Assembly (NCBI GenBank): GCA_022508705.1
Contig: JAFLUO010000004.1
Coordinates: 1 to 32,988 of the forward strand
DNA from: Oscillospiraceae bacterium
Lineage (GTDB): Bacteria; Bacillota; Clostridia; Oscillospirales; Acutalibacteraceae
Direction: 5' to 3'
DNA length: 32,988 bases
Shown here: piece by piece, positions 8,159 through 16,753 of the stretch
Layout: every line of letters starts with the position of its first letter
How positions within the stretch are numbered: the stretch's first letter is position 1
Program-made: the position numbers and the translations under genes
The notes under the pieces: model-generated
What the model saw: the letters and a program-made list of their open reading frames with translations, nothing else
What the model was told of the DNA's origin: nothing
The model's database searches: none

Positions 8159-9772
8159 ATGTCAGAGCCAAAGTATGTAATTGCCTATGATATAGGCACA
8201 ACAGGTGTTAAAACCTGTATTTTTTCAATTTCCGACACAATAGAGCTTCTTGCGGCTGCAAGCGAAGGCTATAAGCTTTACGTTATGCCCGCCGGCGGTG
8301 CGGAGCAGGACCCCGAAGAATGGTGGGCTGCAATGCGCAACAGCACAAATGTTGTTATGAAAAAGTCGAAAATCAAAAAAGAAGACATTTCGGGCATTTC
8401 GTTCTGTTCGCAAATGCAGGGTGTTGTTCTTGTTGATAAAGATGCAAATGCTGTTCGCCGTGCATTCAGTTACATGGATCAGCGTGCAACACAGGAGCTT
8501 AAAGACGGAATGGGCGGCGGCGTTCAGATTGCAGGCGGTAACGCGGTTAAGGTTGTAAAATCGCTTATGTACACAGGTGCGGCGCCTCTTTCGGTAAAAG
8601 ACCCTATCTGGAAATATAAGTGGACTCAGAAAAATGAGCCGGAAAACTTTAAAAAGGTACATAAATGGCTTGACGTTAAGGAATATCTTATTGCAAGAAT
8701 GACGGGCGAGTTCGTTATGACTCACGACTCCGCATTCTCAACAATGATTTACGATATTAAAAAGAAGACCTGGAGCAAGGAAATGTGCGATATGCTCGGT
8801 GTTGATATGAAGCACCTTGCAAAAATCGTTAAGTCAACAGACAAAGTAGGCGAGCTTACGGAAAAGGCTGCCGAGGAATTAGGTCTTGCCGTTGGTACGG
8901 CGGTATTCGGCGGCGGCGGTGACGCTTCCCTTATCGGCGTAGGCGCAGGCGCAGTTGCCCTTGGAGACACTCATATTTATCAGGGTACGTCAGGCTGGGC
9001 TTCAACGGTTGTTGACAAGTCTATTGTAGATACAAGTTCAATGATTGCGGCTATTGTAGGCGCAAAGGACGGTTATTATAACTACTTTGCAGAGCTTGAA
9101 ACAGCAGGTAAGTGCGTTGAATGGGTTAAAGACCACTTAGCACTTGATGAAATTGATGTTTATCTGGATAAGAGTCATAACCTCAGGCGCTCAAAGGGTG
9201 ATATGGAAACCGTATATACAAACCTTTTCGAGTATATGGCAGCAGTAATAAGTGAGGTTCCTGCAGGCTCAAACGGCGTTATTTTCACTCCGTGGCTTCA
9301 CGGTAACCGTTGCCCCTTTGAAGACCCGAATTCAAGAGGTATGTTTTTCAATATAAGCCTTGATACAGGCAAATCAGAAATGATTCGCGCTGTGTACGAA
9401 GGCGTTTGCTTCCATCTTCGCTGGTTCTTGGAAACACAGGATAAGAAGATAAAAACATCTGATACAATCAGATTTGTAGGCGGCGGAGCTCTTTCCGATA
9501 TTACCTGTCAGATTTTGGCAGACTGCACGGGCAGAACGGTTGAAACCGTTGACAGTCCGCAGAATATCGGCGCAGTTGGCGCGGCTATCGTTATTGCGGT
9601 AGGCACAGGGATAATAGGCGATATTACAGATGCCAAAAAGTTTATTCCTGCATCAAAAACCTTTAAACCGAATTTTGCACACAAGTCAGTTTACGACCGC
9701 AACTTCAAGGTATATAAAAATCTTTATAAATCAAACAAAGAAAACTTTGCCATCCTGAACGGGCAAGAGTAA
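8159..9772 (+). CDS. FGGY-family carbohydrate kinase (xylulokinase/gluconokinase-like)
   Basis: YVIAYDIGTTGVKTCIF, GGGGDASLIGVGAGA, FVGGGALSDITCQILADCTGRTVETV. The track starts at 8120. ATG 8159 is in frame with SD aaaggag at 8144-8150, so the true start is likely 8159. Confidence 0.9.
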   Translation: MSEPKYVIAYDIGTTGVKTCIFSISDTIELLAAASEGYKLYVMPAGGAEQDPEEWWAAMRNSTNVVMKKSKIKKEDISGISFCSQMQGVVLVDKDANAVRRAFSYMDQRATQELKDGMGGGVQIAGGNAVKVVKSLMYTGAAPLSVKDPIWKYKWTQKNEPENFKKVHKWLDVKEYLIARMTGEFVMTHDSAFSTMIYDIKKKTWSKEMCDMLGVDMKHLAKIVKSTDKVGELTEKAAEELGLAVGTAVFGGGGDASLIGVGAGAVALGDTHIYQGTSGWASTVVDKSIVDTSSMIAAIVGAKDGYYNYFAELETAGKCVEWVKDHLALDEIDVYLDKSHNLRRSKGDMETVYTNLFEYMAAVISEVPAGSNGVIFTPWLHGNRCPFEDPNSRGMFFNISLDTGKSEMIRAVYEGVCFHLRWFLETQDKKIKTSDTIRFVGGGALSDITCQILADCTGRTVETVDSPQNIGAVGAAIVIAVGTGIIGDITDAKKFIPASKTFKPNFAHKSVYDRNFKVYKNLYKSNKENFAILNGQE

Positions 9773-9775
9773 TGT

Positions 9776-9890
9776 AACGGGGCGAGGCAGTGCACCGCTT
9801 CCGGTGGAAGATGAAGGTGTGCTGTCGAGGTGAAAAAATAAGGAGTAATGCGCAGCGCTCCAAGCAAGCAGTACGACTACATTTTTGAGG
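9776..9890 (+). ncRNA. Candidate structured RNA / 5' leader between FGGY kinase and MFS gene (family unidentified)
   Basis: GC-rich island in an AT-rich background. Perfect 9-bp stem CAGUGCACC (9788-9796)/GGUGUGCUG (9816-9824) with inner CUUCC-GGU-GGAAG (9798-9810). Competing hairpin CACCG-CUUC-CGGUG (9793-9806). GGAG(U)/(G)CUCC stem (9842-9861). No convincing ORF. Confidence 0.45.
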
Positions 9891-9919
9891 GGGCGGTTAA
9901 TTCCGCCCTTTGCTGTTTT
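9891..9919 (+). terminator. Intrinsic terminator/attenuator-like hairpin GGGCGG-UUAAUU-CCGCCC followed by UUUGCUGUUUU
   Basis: 6-bp GC stem 9891-9896/9903-9908 and imperfect U-tract, about 30 nt before the transporter ATG. Confidence 0.5.
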
Positions 9920-9949
9920 AACAGATAAAAAGTATACAAGGGGAAAAAT

Positions 9950-11617
9950 ATGAATATTGGGGAAATCAAGGCAAAGGTAAAGGGTGCGCCTGCCTACATT
10001 AAGCGTTATTGGAAAACTCCCAACGAGGGGGAATACCTTTCACTTTCCGAAATGGTTGCGTACACGTTAATGCAGGGCGGAACGTATATTTTTATGACGT
10101 TTTCCGCCATAATGACCTTTGCGGCAACTTATTTTACGGGTTCAATAATGGGGATTTCGAATCTCGATTTTACCATTATCGGAATTATGGGTACTGTCAT
10201 AGGCTATGCGCTCATTTTCTTTAACCCCATAGGCGTTCTAATTTATGAAAATCACGGCAGACTCTCGCCGAAAATGAAAGTTTTTGCGCATATTGCATAT
10301 TCGGCGGAAATAATTGTGGGCATTTGCTGTTATTTTATTCCATCGCAGGGCTTTGAGTTTATAATTAAAGGCTTTCCGCAATTGGTGGGCAACAATTTGC
10401 TGATAGCCGGTCTAACAAATTATTTGACTTGGGGAATCAGGCGTGCTTTCAGCGCAAAATACGGAAGACTTAAACCCATTCTTCTCATTTGCGGATTTCC
10501 GTCGGCAATAATTATGTCGATCATTCCGTATTTACCGCTTCTTGAAATGAGCTATACCAAAAGGCTTATCGTTTTAAATTTTGCATTTTCGCTGTTAAAC
10601 TTTTTCTATCAGAACTGGATAAACGTAGGCGGACTTGTTGCATTTATGACGCCCAATTCACAGGAGCGCCAGCGGCTTTATTCAATAGTGCCGATTATTA
10701 CCGGCTTTTTCCCATCGATAATCGGTTTATTCCTGCCGATGCTCATTTCCGTTACGGGCGGCTATCTTAATCTTAAAACCTATAAGGTGTTCGTTCCTAT
10801 TTTTGCATTTCTCGGAGCATTTGTGTCATTAGCGGTAGTCAAATGCAAAGAAAGAGTTATTGAAGCGCCTATCGAAAAAAGAGCGAAGGTTACATTCTTT
10901 AAAGGCGCTAAAAACGTACTTAAAAACAAATATTTTTGGATAATCAACATTTCAAACGTGCTCGGTCAGTACCAATGGCATATCGGTAACCTTCTTTCAT
11001 GGTGGTTTATTTATTCACTGCGTATGGAATGGTTCTCAGGCGTAGCGGCAAATATTGTCGTACTCGGAATGACCCTCGGAAACCTTGCCTGCCCTGTGCT
11101 TACAAGAAAATTTGAGAAGAGAAATATATTGCTCTTCTCCCGTGCAGTGATTATTTTAATGACGCTTGGCATTGTGCTTGCAGTAAAAATGGGTAATATT
11201 TATGTATTCCTCATAGCGCTGACCCTCAAAAATACTATTTCACCCGTAGTTGACGGAGTAAACTCTGGTTTCGGCGCAGACGTGCAGATTTACCATCAAT
11301 GGAAATACGGCGAGCGGGCGGACTCGATGTCGGGCTTGTTTACATGGTTCTTAAATCCCGTATCAATGGTTATAAGCTATATAGTTCCTTATCTTCTTAA
11401 GCTTTCGGGCTTTACGTCTGACTGGGATGTTCTTTATGACTCTGCAATTTTAACAAAAGTATTTTCAATATACGGCTGGGCAACCATAGCCTCGCTGGCT
11501 CTTGCCACCTTGCCTTATATTTTCTATGATCTTACCAAAGAAAAATACGATATTTGTGTTGAAGAATTGCAAGCAAGGCTTAAAGAATCCGAAGAAGCAG
11601 AGGAGGCGGCAGTATGA
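9950..11617 (+). CDS. MFS/GPH-family (glycoside-pentoside-hexuronide-like) transporter
   Basis: 555 aa, about 12 hydrophobic segments. 'GGLVAFMTPNSQERQRLYSI' resembles the GPH loop motif. SD aagggg upstream. Confidence 0.82.
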   Translation: MNIGEIKAKVKGAPAYIKRYWKTPNEGEYLSLSEMVAYTLMQGGTYIFMTFSAIMTFAATYFTGSIMGISNLDFTIIGIMGTVIGYALIFFNPIGVLIYENHGRLSPKMKVFAHIAYSAEIIVGICCYFIPSQGFEFIIKGFPQLVGNNLLIAGLTNYLTWGIRRAFSAKYGRLKPILLICGFPSAIIMSIIPYLPLLEMSYTKRLIVLNFAFSLLNFFYQNWINVGGLVAFMTPNSQERQRLYSIVPIITGFFPSIIGLFLPMLISVTGGYLNLKTYKVFVPIFAFLGAFVSLAVVKCKERVIEAPIEKRAKVTFFKGAKNVLKNKYFWIINISNVLGQYQWHIGNLLSWWFIYSLRMEWFSGVAANIVVLGMTLGNLACPVLTRKFEKRNILLFSRAVIILMTLGIVLAVKMGNIYVFLIALTLKNTISPVVDGVNSGFGADVQIYHQWKYGERADSMSGLFTWFLNPVSMVISYIVPYLLKLSGFTSDWDVLYDSAILTKVFSIYGWATIASLALATLPYIFYDLTKEKYDICVEELQARLKESEEAEEAAV

Positions 11618-12468
11618 AAAAGAAAACAGCTTTATTTTTAGCGCTCCTTTTTGTAATTTCTGTTTTATTCAGCGGCTGCGGCGAAGAGCTTGGGCTCGGC
11701 AACGATGATGTTAAAATTAAAATTTTCGACGGAAAAGCTGTTGTAACGGAGCTTCCCAACAAAACGGGAATCACGGAAATTACCATACCTGATGAATTTG
11801 AAAATGTACCTGTTACCGAAATTGCGGATTTTGCAGGCTGTAACCTTGAAAGTGCAGAAAAAATTAACATAGGCAAAAACATTGAAAAAATCGGCGTTTG
11901 GGCGTTTGAGAACAACCAAAATCTTAAAGCTTTTACTGTTGACCCTGAAAATAAATATTTCTGCTCGGTGGACGGAGTGCTTTTCACAAAGGACATGAAA
12001 GAATTGCTCTTCTATCCTCTTGCAAAAGGCATTGAAACGACAGAGCAAAAAACCGATGACGGCAAAACGGAAGAGATAAAAAGAATTACATACAGCGTTC
12101 CCGACGGAGTAGAAAAAATCAGGTCTAAAGCGTTTTACAAGTGCGAAAAGCTTTATTCTCTTTCTCTCCCTGAAACGGTGACTCAAATTGAGGAAAAAGC
12201 ATTTTTTAAATGCACATCCCTTGAAAATATAAACCTTCCGTCTTCCGTTACGAGTATAGAAAAAGACGCTTTCGGCTATTGCGGTGCATTAAAGGAAATT
12301 ACTGTTCCTGCGTCTGTAACTAATATCGGCGATTATGCGTTTTATAATTGCACCTCGCTAATAAAAATAAAAATGCAGTGCAAAAAGGAAAACGTAACTT
12401 TAGGCGAGAAATGGCAGCCCACGAACAACGGAATTGAAATTAAAGAGGTTAATATTATTTGGGAATAA
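11614..12468 (+). CDS. BspA-type leucine-rich-repeat (LRR_5) lipoprotein
   Basis: 284 aa. Lipobox LFSGC and repeats such as VEKIRSKAFYKCEKLYSLSLPETVTQIEEKAFFKCTSLENINLPSSVTSIEKDAFGYCGALKEITVP. ATGA overlap with the transporter stop. Confidence 0.88.
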   Translation: MKKKTALFLALLFVISVLFSGCGEELGLGNDDVKIKIFDGKAVVTELPNKTGITEITIPDEFENVPVTEIADFAGCNLESAEKINIGKNIEKIGVWAFENNQNLKAFTVDPENKYFCSVDGVLFTKDMKELLFYPLAKGIETTEQKTDDGKTEEIKRITYSVPDGVEKIRSKAFYKCEKLYSLSLPETVTQIEEKAFFKCTSLENINLPSSVTSIEKDAFGYCGALKEITVPASVTNIGDYAFYNCTSLIKIKMQCKKENVTLGEKWQPTNNGIEIKEVNIIWE

Positions 12469-12484
12469 TGAAAAAATAAGTTAA

Positions 12485-12514
12485 AAATCGGCGGTTTTGA
12501 CTGCCGATTTTTTT
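12485..12514 (+). terminator. Intrinsic terminator after LRR lipoprotein
   Basis: AAATCGGCgg-ttttga-ctGCCGATTT followed by a T run. Confidence 0.8.
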
Positions 12515-12594
12515 GTGCCTTTCAATATTTCCCGTCAAACTAACGAAATTTATCGCAATATATTACATAATTTTTATATTTTGAATAATAAAAC

Positions 12595-12623
12595 TTGACA
12601 TAATACAGTTTTTTTATTAAAAT
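12595..12623 (+). promoter_or_regulatory. Putative sigma-A promoter for rny: TTGACA-N17-TAAAAT
   Basis: TTGACA at 12595-12600, TAAAAT at 12618-12623, 17-nt spacer. Confidence 0.6.
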
Positions 12624-12731
12624 ATAATGGATAGTGGAAGAGAACTGTCTTTTTCCGTTATTACTATAATTTCAATACATTTTTTCCGATATATTTGAAA
12701 TTAAATATTATTATTTAGAGGAGGTACGGCA

Positions 12732-14285
12732 ATGAATCCCGTAGTATTCATTATCGCTGTCGTAGCCTCTGCCATTGTGTTTGGAGCATTGGGCTTTGTT
12801 TTCGGCAATCTTTACCGCAAAAAGGTTGCTGAAGCAAAGATAGGCTCTGCCAACGAAGAAGCATTGAGAATTGTTAATCAGGCGGTTCAAACTGCCGAGA
12901 GCAAGAAAAAAGAATCTATTCTTGAAGCTAAAGACGAAATACACAAGTTAAGAAGCGAAGCCGATAAGGAAATTCGCGAAAGACGTGCAGAGGTTCAAAG
13001 ACAGGAAAAACGCATTGACCAGAAAGAAGAGGCTCTTGATAAGAAATCCGCAAACATAGAGAAAAAAGAAGAAGCTCTTGCGGAAAAACACAAGGAAGCT
13101 GACGAAAAGGCCGAAGAGCTTGAAAGGCTTAAAAGAAGCCAGCTTGAAATTCTTGAGCGAATCAGCGGCTACACGAAAGAGCAGGCAAAAGAACTTCTTC
13201 TCAAAGAACTTGAAGAGTCTCTTACTCATGAAAAAGCCCTTAAGGTTATGGAGTATGAGCAGAAAACACGTGACGAGAGCGAGTCTATTGCCCGTGAAAT
13301 CATCACAACGGCAATTCAGCGTTGCGCGGCTGACCACGCTGCGGAGACTACCGTTTCCGTTGTAAATCTTCCTAACGATGAAATGAAAGGAAGAATTATC
13401 GGCCGTGAGGGCAGAAACATCAGAACCCTTGAGCAGATTACAGGTGTTGACCTTATTATTGACGACACGCCTGAGGCGATAACAGTTTCAAGCTTTGACC
13501 CTGTTCGCCGTGAAATCGCAAGGCTTACTCTTGAAAAGCTTATTCAAGACGGCAGAATTCACCCGACACGCATTGAAGAAATGTATGCAAAAGCAACCCG
13601 TGAGGTTGAAATGACAATTAAGCAGACGGGTGACCGTGCCGCTATTGACGCAGGTGTTAACAACATTGACCCCGAACTTAAAAAGCTTCTCGGTAAGCTT
13701 CGTTACCGCACAAGCTACGGTCAAAATGTTCTTAACCATTCACTTGAGGTTTCTTACATTGCAGGTCTTATGGCGGCTGAACTTGGCGCTGATGTTAAAA
13801 CAGCAAAGCGCGCAGGTCTTCTTCACGACATCGGCAAGGCTCTTGACCATGAAATGGAAGGAACGCATATTGAGCTGGGCGTTGAATATGCCAAGAAGCA
13901 CAGAGAAAATGACGCTGTTGTTCACGCTATTGCCGCTCACCACGGCGACATTGAGGCACAGACAGTAGTTGCTGTTCTGGTACAGGCGGCGGACGCAATT
14001 TCCGCAGCAAGACCGGGAGCAAGGCGTGAAAACATTCAGAACTACATAAAACGTCTTGAAAAGCTTGAAGAAATTGCTTCTTCATTTGAAGGCGTTGAAA
14101 AATCATTTGCTATTCAGGCAGGCAGAGAAATCAGAATTATGGTTGACCCTGTTTCCGTAACTGATGAAAAAATGGTTCTTGTGGCTCGTGATATTGCCAA
14201 GAAGATAGAAGAAGAGCTTGAATATCCGGGTCAGATAAAGGTTAATATTGTTCGTGAAAGCAGAGCAATAGATTTTGCAAAATAA
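12732..14285 (+). CDS. rny: Ribonuclease Y
   Basis: 517 aa. N-terminal TM, long charged coiled coil, KH domain ([46 protein letters not shown]) and HD domain ([23 protein letters not shown]). SD gaggagg. Confidence 0.97.
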   Translation: MNPVVFIIAVVASAIVFGALGFVFGNLYRKKVAEAKIGSANEEALRIVNQAVQTAESKKKESILEAKDEIHKLRSEADKEIRERRAEVQRQEKRIDQKEEALDKKSANIEKKEEALAEKHKEADEKAEELERLKRSQLEILERISGYTKEQAKELLLKELEESLTHEKALKVMEYEQKTRDESESIAREIITTAIQRCAADHAAETTVSVVNLPNDEMKGRIIGREGRNIRTLEQITGVDLIIDDTPEAITVSSFDPVRREIARLTLEKLIQDGRIHPTRIEEMYAKATREVEMTIKQTGDRAAIDAGVNNIDPELKKLLGKLRYRTSYGQNVLNHSLEVSYIAGLMAAELGADVKTAKRAGLLHDIGKALDHEMEGTHIELGVEYAKKHRENDAVVHAIAAHHGDIEAQTVVAVLVQAADAISAARPGARRENIQNYIKRLEKLEEIASSFEGVEKSFAIQAGREIRIMVDPVSVTDEKMVLVARDIAKKIEEELEYPGQIKVNIVRESRAIDFAK

Positions 14286-14290
14286 AACAA

Positions 14291-14317
14291 AGCCCCGAGC
14301 ATTTTTGCATCGGGGCT
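14291..14317 (+). terminator. Stable hairpin between rny and ymdB-like gene without a good U-tract (terminator or RNA-processing element)
   Basis: AGCCCCGA-gcatttttgca-TCGGGGCT, followed by gaaattt. Confidence 0.45.
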
Positions 14318-14345
14318 GAAATTTAGATATAGAAACGGTGCTTAA

Positions 14346-15131
14346 ATGGCTGAAACTGTCAAAGTTCTTTGCATAGGAGACGTTGTAAGAAATCCCGGGT
14401 GCAATTTTTTAATGAACACGCTCCCAAAATTTAAAAAAGACAATAATATTGATGTATGTATTGTCAACGGTGAAAATTCCGCCAACGGCGACGGTATGCT
14501 CAAAGTGTCATGCGAAAATCTTTTTGCCGCAGGTGCAGATTTCATCACGGGCGGAGACCATTCTCTTCGCCGCCGCGAGTTTTATGATTATATTGACAAT
14601 TCATTGTCGGTTATACGCCCTGCAAATTACGGCGAAGGCGCACCGGGCTGTGGCTTTGGAATAATAGATAAAGGCGCTTATAAAATAGGTGTAGTAAATC
14701 TGCTCGGTACGGTGTGGATAGACGGATTTGACAGTCCGTTTAAGGTAATAGATGATATTTTGGGCGAGCTTAAAAAAGAAACAAATATAATATTTGTGGA
14801 TTTTCACGCCGAGGCTACCAGCGAGAAAAAGGCATTTGGATATTTTGTTGACGGTAAGGTGTCCGCAGTGTTCGGAACCCATACTCACGTTCAAACCTCA
14901 GATGCCTGCGTGCTTGCGGGCGGCACGGGGTACATTACCGATGTTGGCATGACAGGGCCTGAGGATTCGGTTATCGGAATAAAGAAAGAAATAATTATAA
15001 GAAAATTTTGCACGGGATTTACAACAATGTTTGAGCCTGCCGATACACCTTGTTTTTTCCAAGGGTGCATTTTTACGGTTGACCGTGCAAGCGGTAAGTG
15101 TTTAAGGGCAGAGGCTGTAACCGTGAGGTGA
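14346..15131 (+). CDS. YmdB-family (TIGR00282-type) metallophosphoesterase
   Basis: 261 aa. VLCIGDVVRNPGCNFL, NGENSANGDGM, GGDHSLRRREFYDYI, VDFHAEATSEKKAFGYFVDGKVSAVFGTHTHVQTSD. Downstream of rny, the common arrangement. Confidence 0.95.
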   Translation: MAETVKVLCIGDVVRNPGCNFLMNTLPKFKKDNNIDVCIVNGENSANGDGMLKVSCENLFAAGADFITGGDHSLRRREFYDYIDNSLSVIRPANYGEGAPGCGFGIIDKGAYKIGVVNLLGTVWIDGFDSPFKVIDDILGELKKETNIIFVDFHAEATSEKKAFGYFVDGKVSAVFGTHTHVQTSDACVLAGGTGYITDVGMTGPEDSVIGIKKEIIIRKFCTGFTTMFEPADTPCFFQGCIFTVDRASGKCLRAEAVTVR

Positions 15132-15135
15132 TAAA

Positions 15136-16656
15136 ATGAAAAAAGCGATTAAAGTTATATCTGTTTTTTTATCTTTAGCGTTACTTCTTTGCGCCTGCGG
15201 CAAGCAGACCGAACCAGAATCGTCGAATAATACAAACGAAGAAAACATTCAAAGCGAAGATAATACACAAACAGAAACAGAAAAAACCGCAACGGTGCGC
15301 CTGCCCTTTAATGAGACGGACGGAATAAACCCGTTTTTTGCAAAAAGCTATGAGAATCTTTATCTTGTAAGGCTTCTTTATTCAGCGCTTTTTTCTGTCT
15401 CATCATCTTATGAGGCTGAGCCTTTAGTTGCCGATTCAATAAATATTAACGGTAAAAATGCAACTGTAACAGTTAAAAACGGATTGGAGAGTCACGGAGC
15501 AGCGAATATAACCCCTGCCGATGTAGTATATTCATTTAACATGGCGAAAAACTCTTACGCCTATTCCGACTCCCTTAAAAGCATTGATTCTGCCGCTGTT
15601 TCAGGAAACAGCGTAGTATTTACGTCAAATTTTGCGGACAGCTTAATCGCCTTAAAGCTGACTTTTCCGATTGTCAAAGAAAACACCGCAGATCTTCAGT
15701 CTGACATTCCCATAGGCTTTGGTGAATATTATTTTTATGAGAACACACTTGTAAGCACAAACGGAGCAAAACCGACAATCAATTTAACTTTCGTCAATAC
15801 TGCCGAGTCGTCATCAAATGCTTACAAAATTGGCAATACAGACATACTTTTCAACGATTTGTCCGACTGTAATTATACTCAGCTTCACGGCAATTTCCTG
15901 CCGGCCGATATAAATAATATGGTTTATTTGGGTTTCAACGGAAGCTTAGGCGGACTTAATAAAAATATTCGCTCTGCCATTGCGGTGCTTTTGGATTCAG
16001 AAAGTATTGCGCAGGAAAGCTATCAGGGCCATGCCATGGCGTGCAAAGCGCCGTGTAATCCAAATTCGTTAATGTTTAAAGAGTGTGGTACTGTTGGAAT
16101 TTCTCTTTCGGGAGATAAAGTAAGTGCTGCGCAGATTATTGACCGAAGCGGTTTCACAAGATATGCAGGCAAGGCGCTTACAAACGGCGCGTATGTACTT
16201 TCCTTTTCGCTGATAGTTAATGCAGATAACAAATACCGTGTTGCTGCAGCTTACGCCATAGCCGACACGCTCAATCAAGCAGGCTTTTTAATTGAGGTTA
16301 AACCCCTTTCCTTTGCCGATTACAGCGAAAGAATAGCATCGGGAAATTATGAAATGTACATCAGTGAAACAAAGCTTGACTATTCAATGGATTTGTCAGA
16401 GTTTTTCACGGAAAACGGTACTCTTTCAAGCGGAATTGACATTGAGAAAACGGCTAAAAGCTATTTCAATATGCGTTCCGGCAAAATCTCATATGAGGAT
16501 TTTTACAAAACCTTTGTTGAGGAGTTCCCGTTTGTACCGATAGCATTCAGAACGGGAGCCGTTTTCAGTTCAAATAATTTTGACGGGGATTTTTCACATT
16601 TTCCGTATGATTTGTATTATGGGGTTGAACTTGACTCCGTTAAATCTAATGTTTGA
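15136..16656 (+). CDS. SBP_bac_5-type (oligo/dipeptide) ABC substrate-binding lipoprotein
   Basis: 506 aa. Lipobox LLLCACGK, low-complexity linker, then ADVVYSFNMAKNSYAYSDSLKSIDSA and IADTLNQAGFLIEVKPLSFADYSERIASGNYEMYISE. Confidence 0.85.
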   Translation: MKKAIKVISVFLSLALLLCACGKQTEPESSNNTNEENIQSEDNTQTETEKTATVRLPFNETDGINPFFAKSYENLYLVRLLYSALFSVSSSYEAEPLVADSININGKNATVTVKNGLESHGAANITPADVVYSFNMAKNSYAYSDSLKSIDSAAVSGNSVVFTSNFADSLIALKLTFPIVKENTADLQSDIPIGFGEYYFYENTLVSTNGAKPTINLTFVNTAESSSNAYKIGNTDILFNDLSDCNYTQLHGNFLPADINNMVYLGFNGSLGGLNKNIRSAIAVLLDSESIAQESYQGHAMACKAPCNPNSLMFKECGTVGISLSGDKVSAAQIIDRSGFTRYAGKALTNGAYVLSFSLIVNADNKYRVAAAYAIADTLNQAGFLIEVKPLSFADYSERIASGNYEMYISETKLDYSMDLSEFFTENGTLSSGIDIEKTAKSYFNMRSGKISYEDFYKTFVEEFPFVPIAFRTGAVFSSNNFDGDFSHFPYDLYYGVELDSVKSNV

Positions 16657-16667
16657 GAAATAGCGTG

Positions 16668-16753
16668 AAAAATAATAAGAAAGGAACGGCACCGTGCACG
16701 GAAAGATAATTTTTATGACTTTTTGTGCGAATGCTGTGTCGCTTGCGCGATTT
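16668..16753 (+). repeat. Dispersed leader element, copy A (upstream of recG)
   Basis: aagaaaggaacggcaccgtgcacggaaagataatttttatgactttttgtgcgaatgctgtgtcgcttgcgcgattt, about 87% identical by hand count to copy B at 29480..29563 (- strand). Core 16677-16753, with similarity extending to about 16668. Contains SD + GTG mini-ORF and two hairpins. Confidence 0.85.

Noticed and set aside
8225-8725. 166-aa minus-strand ORF inside the FGGY kinase
   Set aside because: Antisense shadow ORF; the plus-strand kinase is clear.
9776-9890. tRNA, SRP RNA or group II intron fragment as explanation for the GC-rich intergenic element
   Set aside because: No cloverleaf/CCA, no GGAAGCAGCC-type SRP motif, no domain V-like motif or RT gene; left as an unidentified structured RNA.
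11665-12186. 173-aa minus-strand ORF opposite the LRR lipoprotein
   Set aside because: Phe-rich antisense translation of a repetitive coding region; no start signal.
16677-16753. Interpretation of the element as an insertion-sequence remnant or integron attC
   Set aside because: No transposase, terminal inverted repeats, target-site duplication or attC core sites are visible; hairpin plus SD/GTG architecture fits a leader element better.
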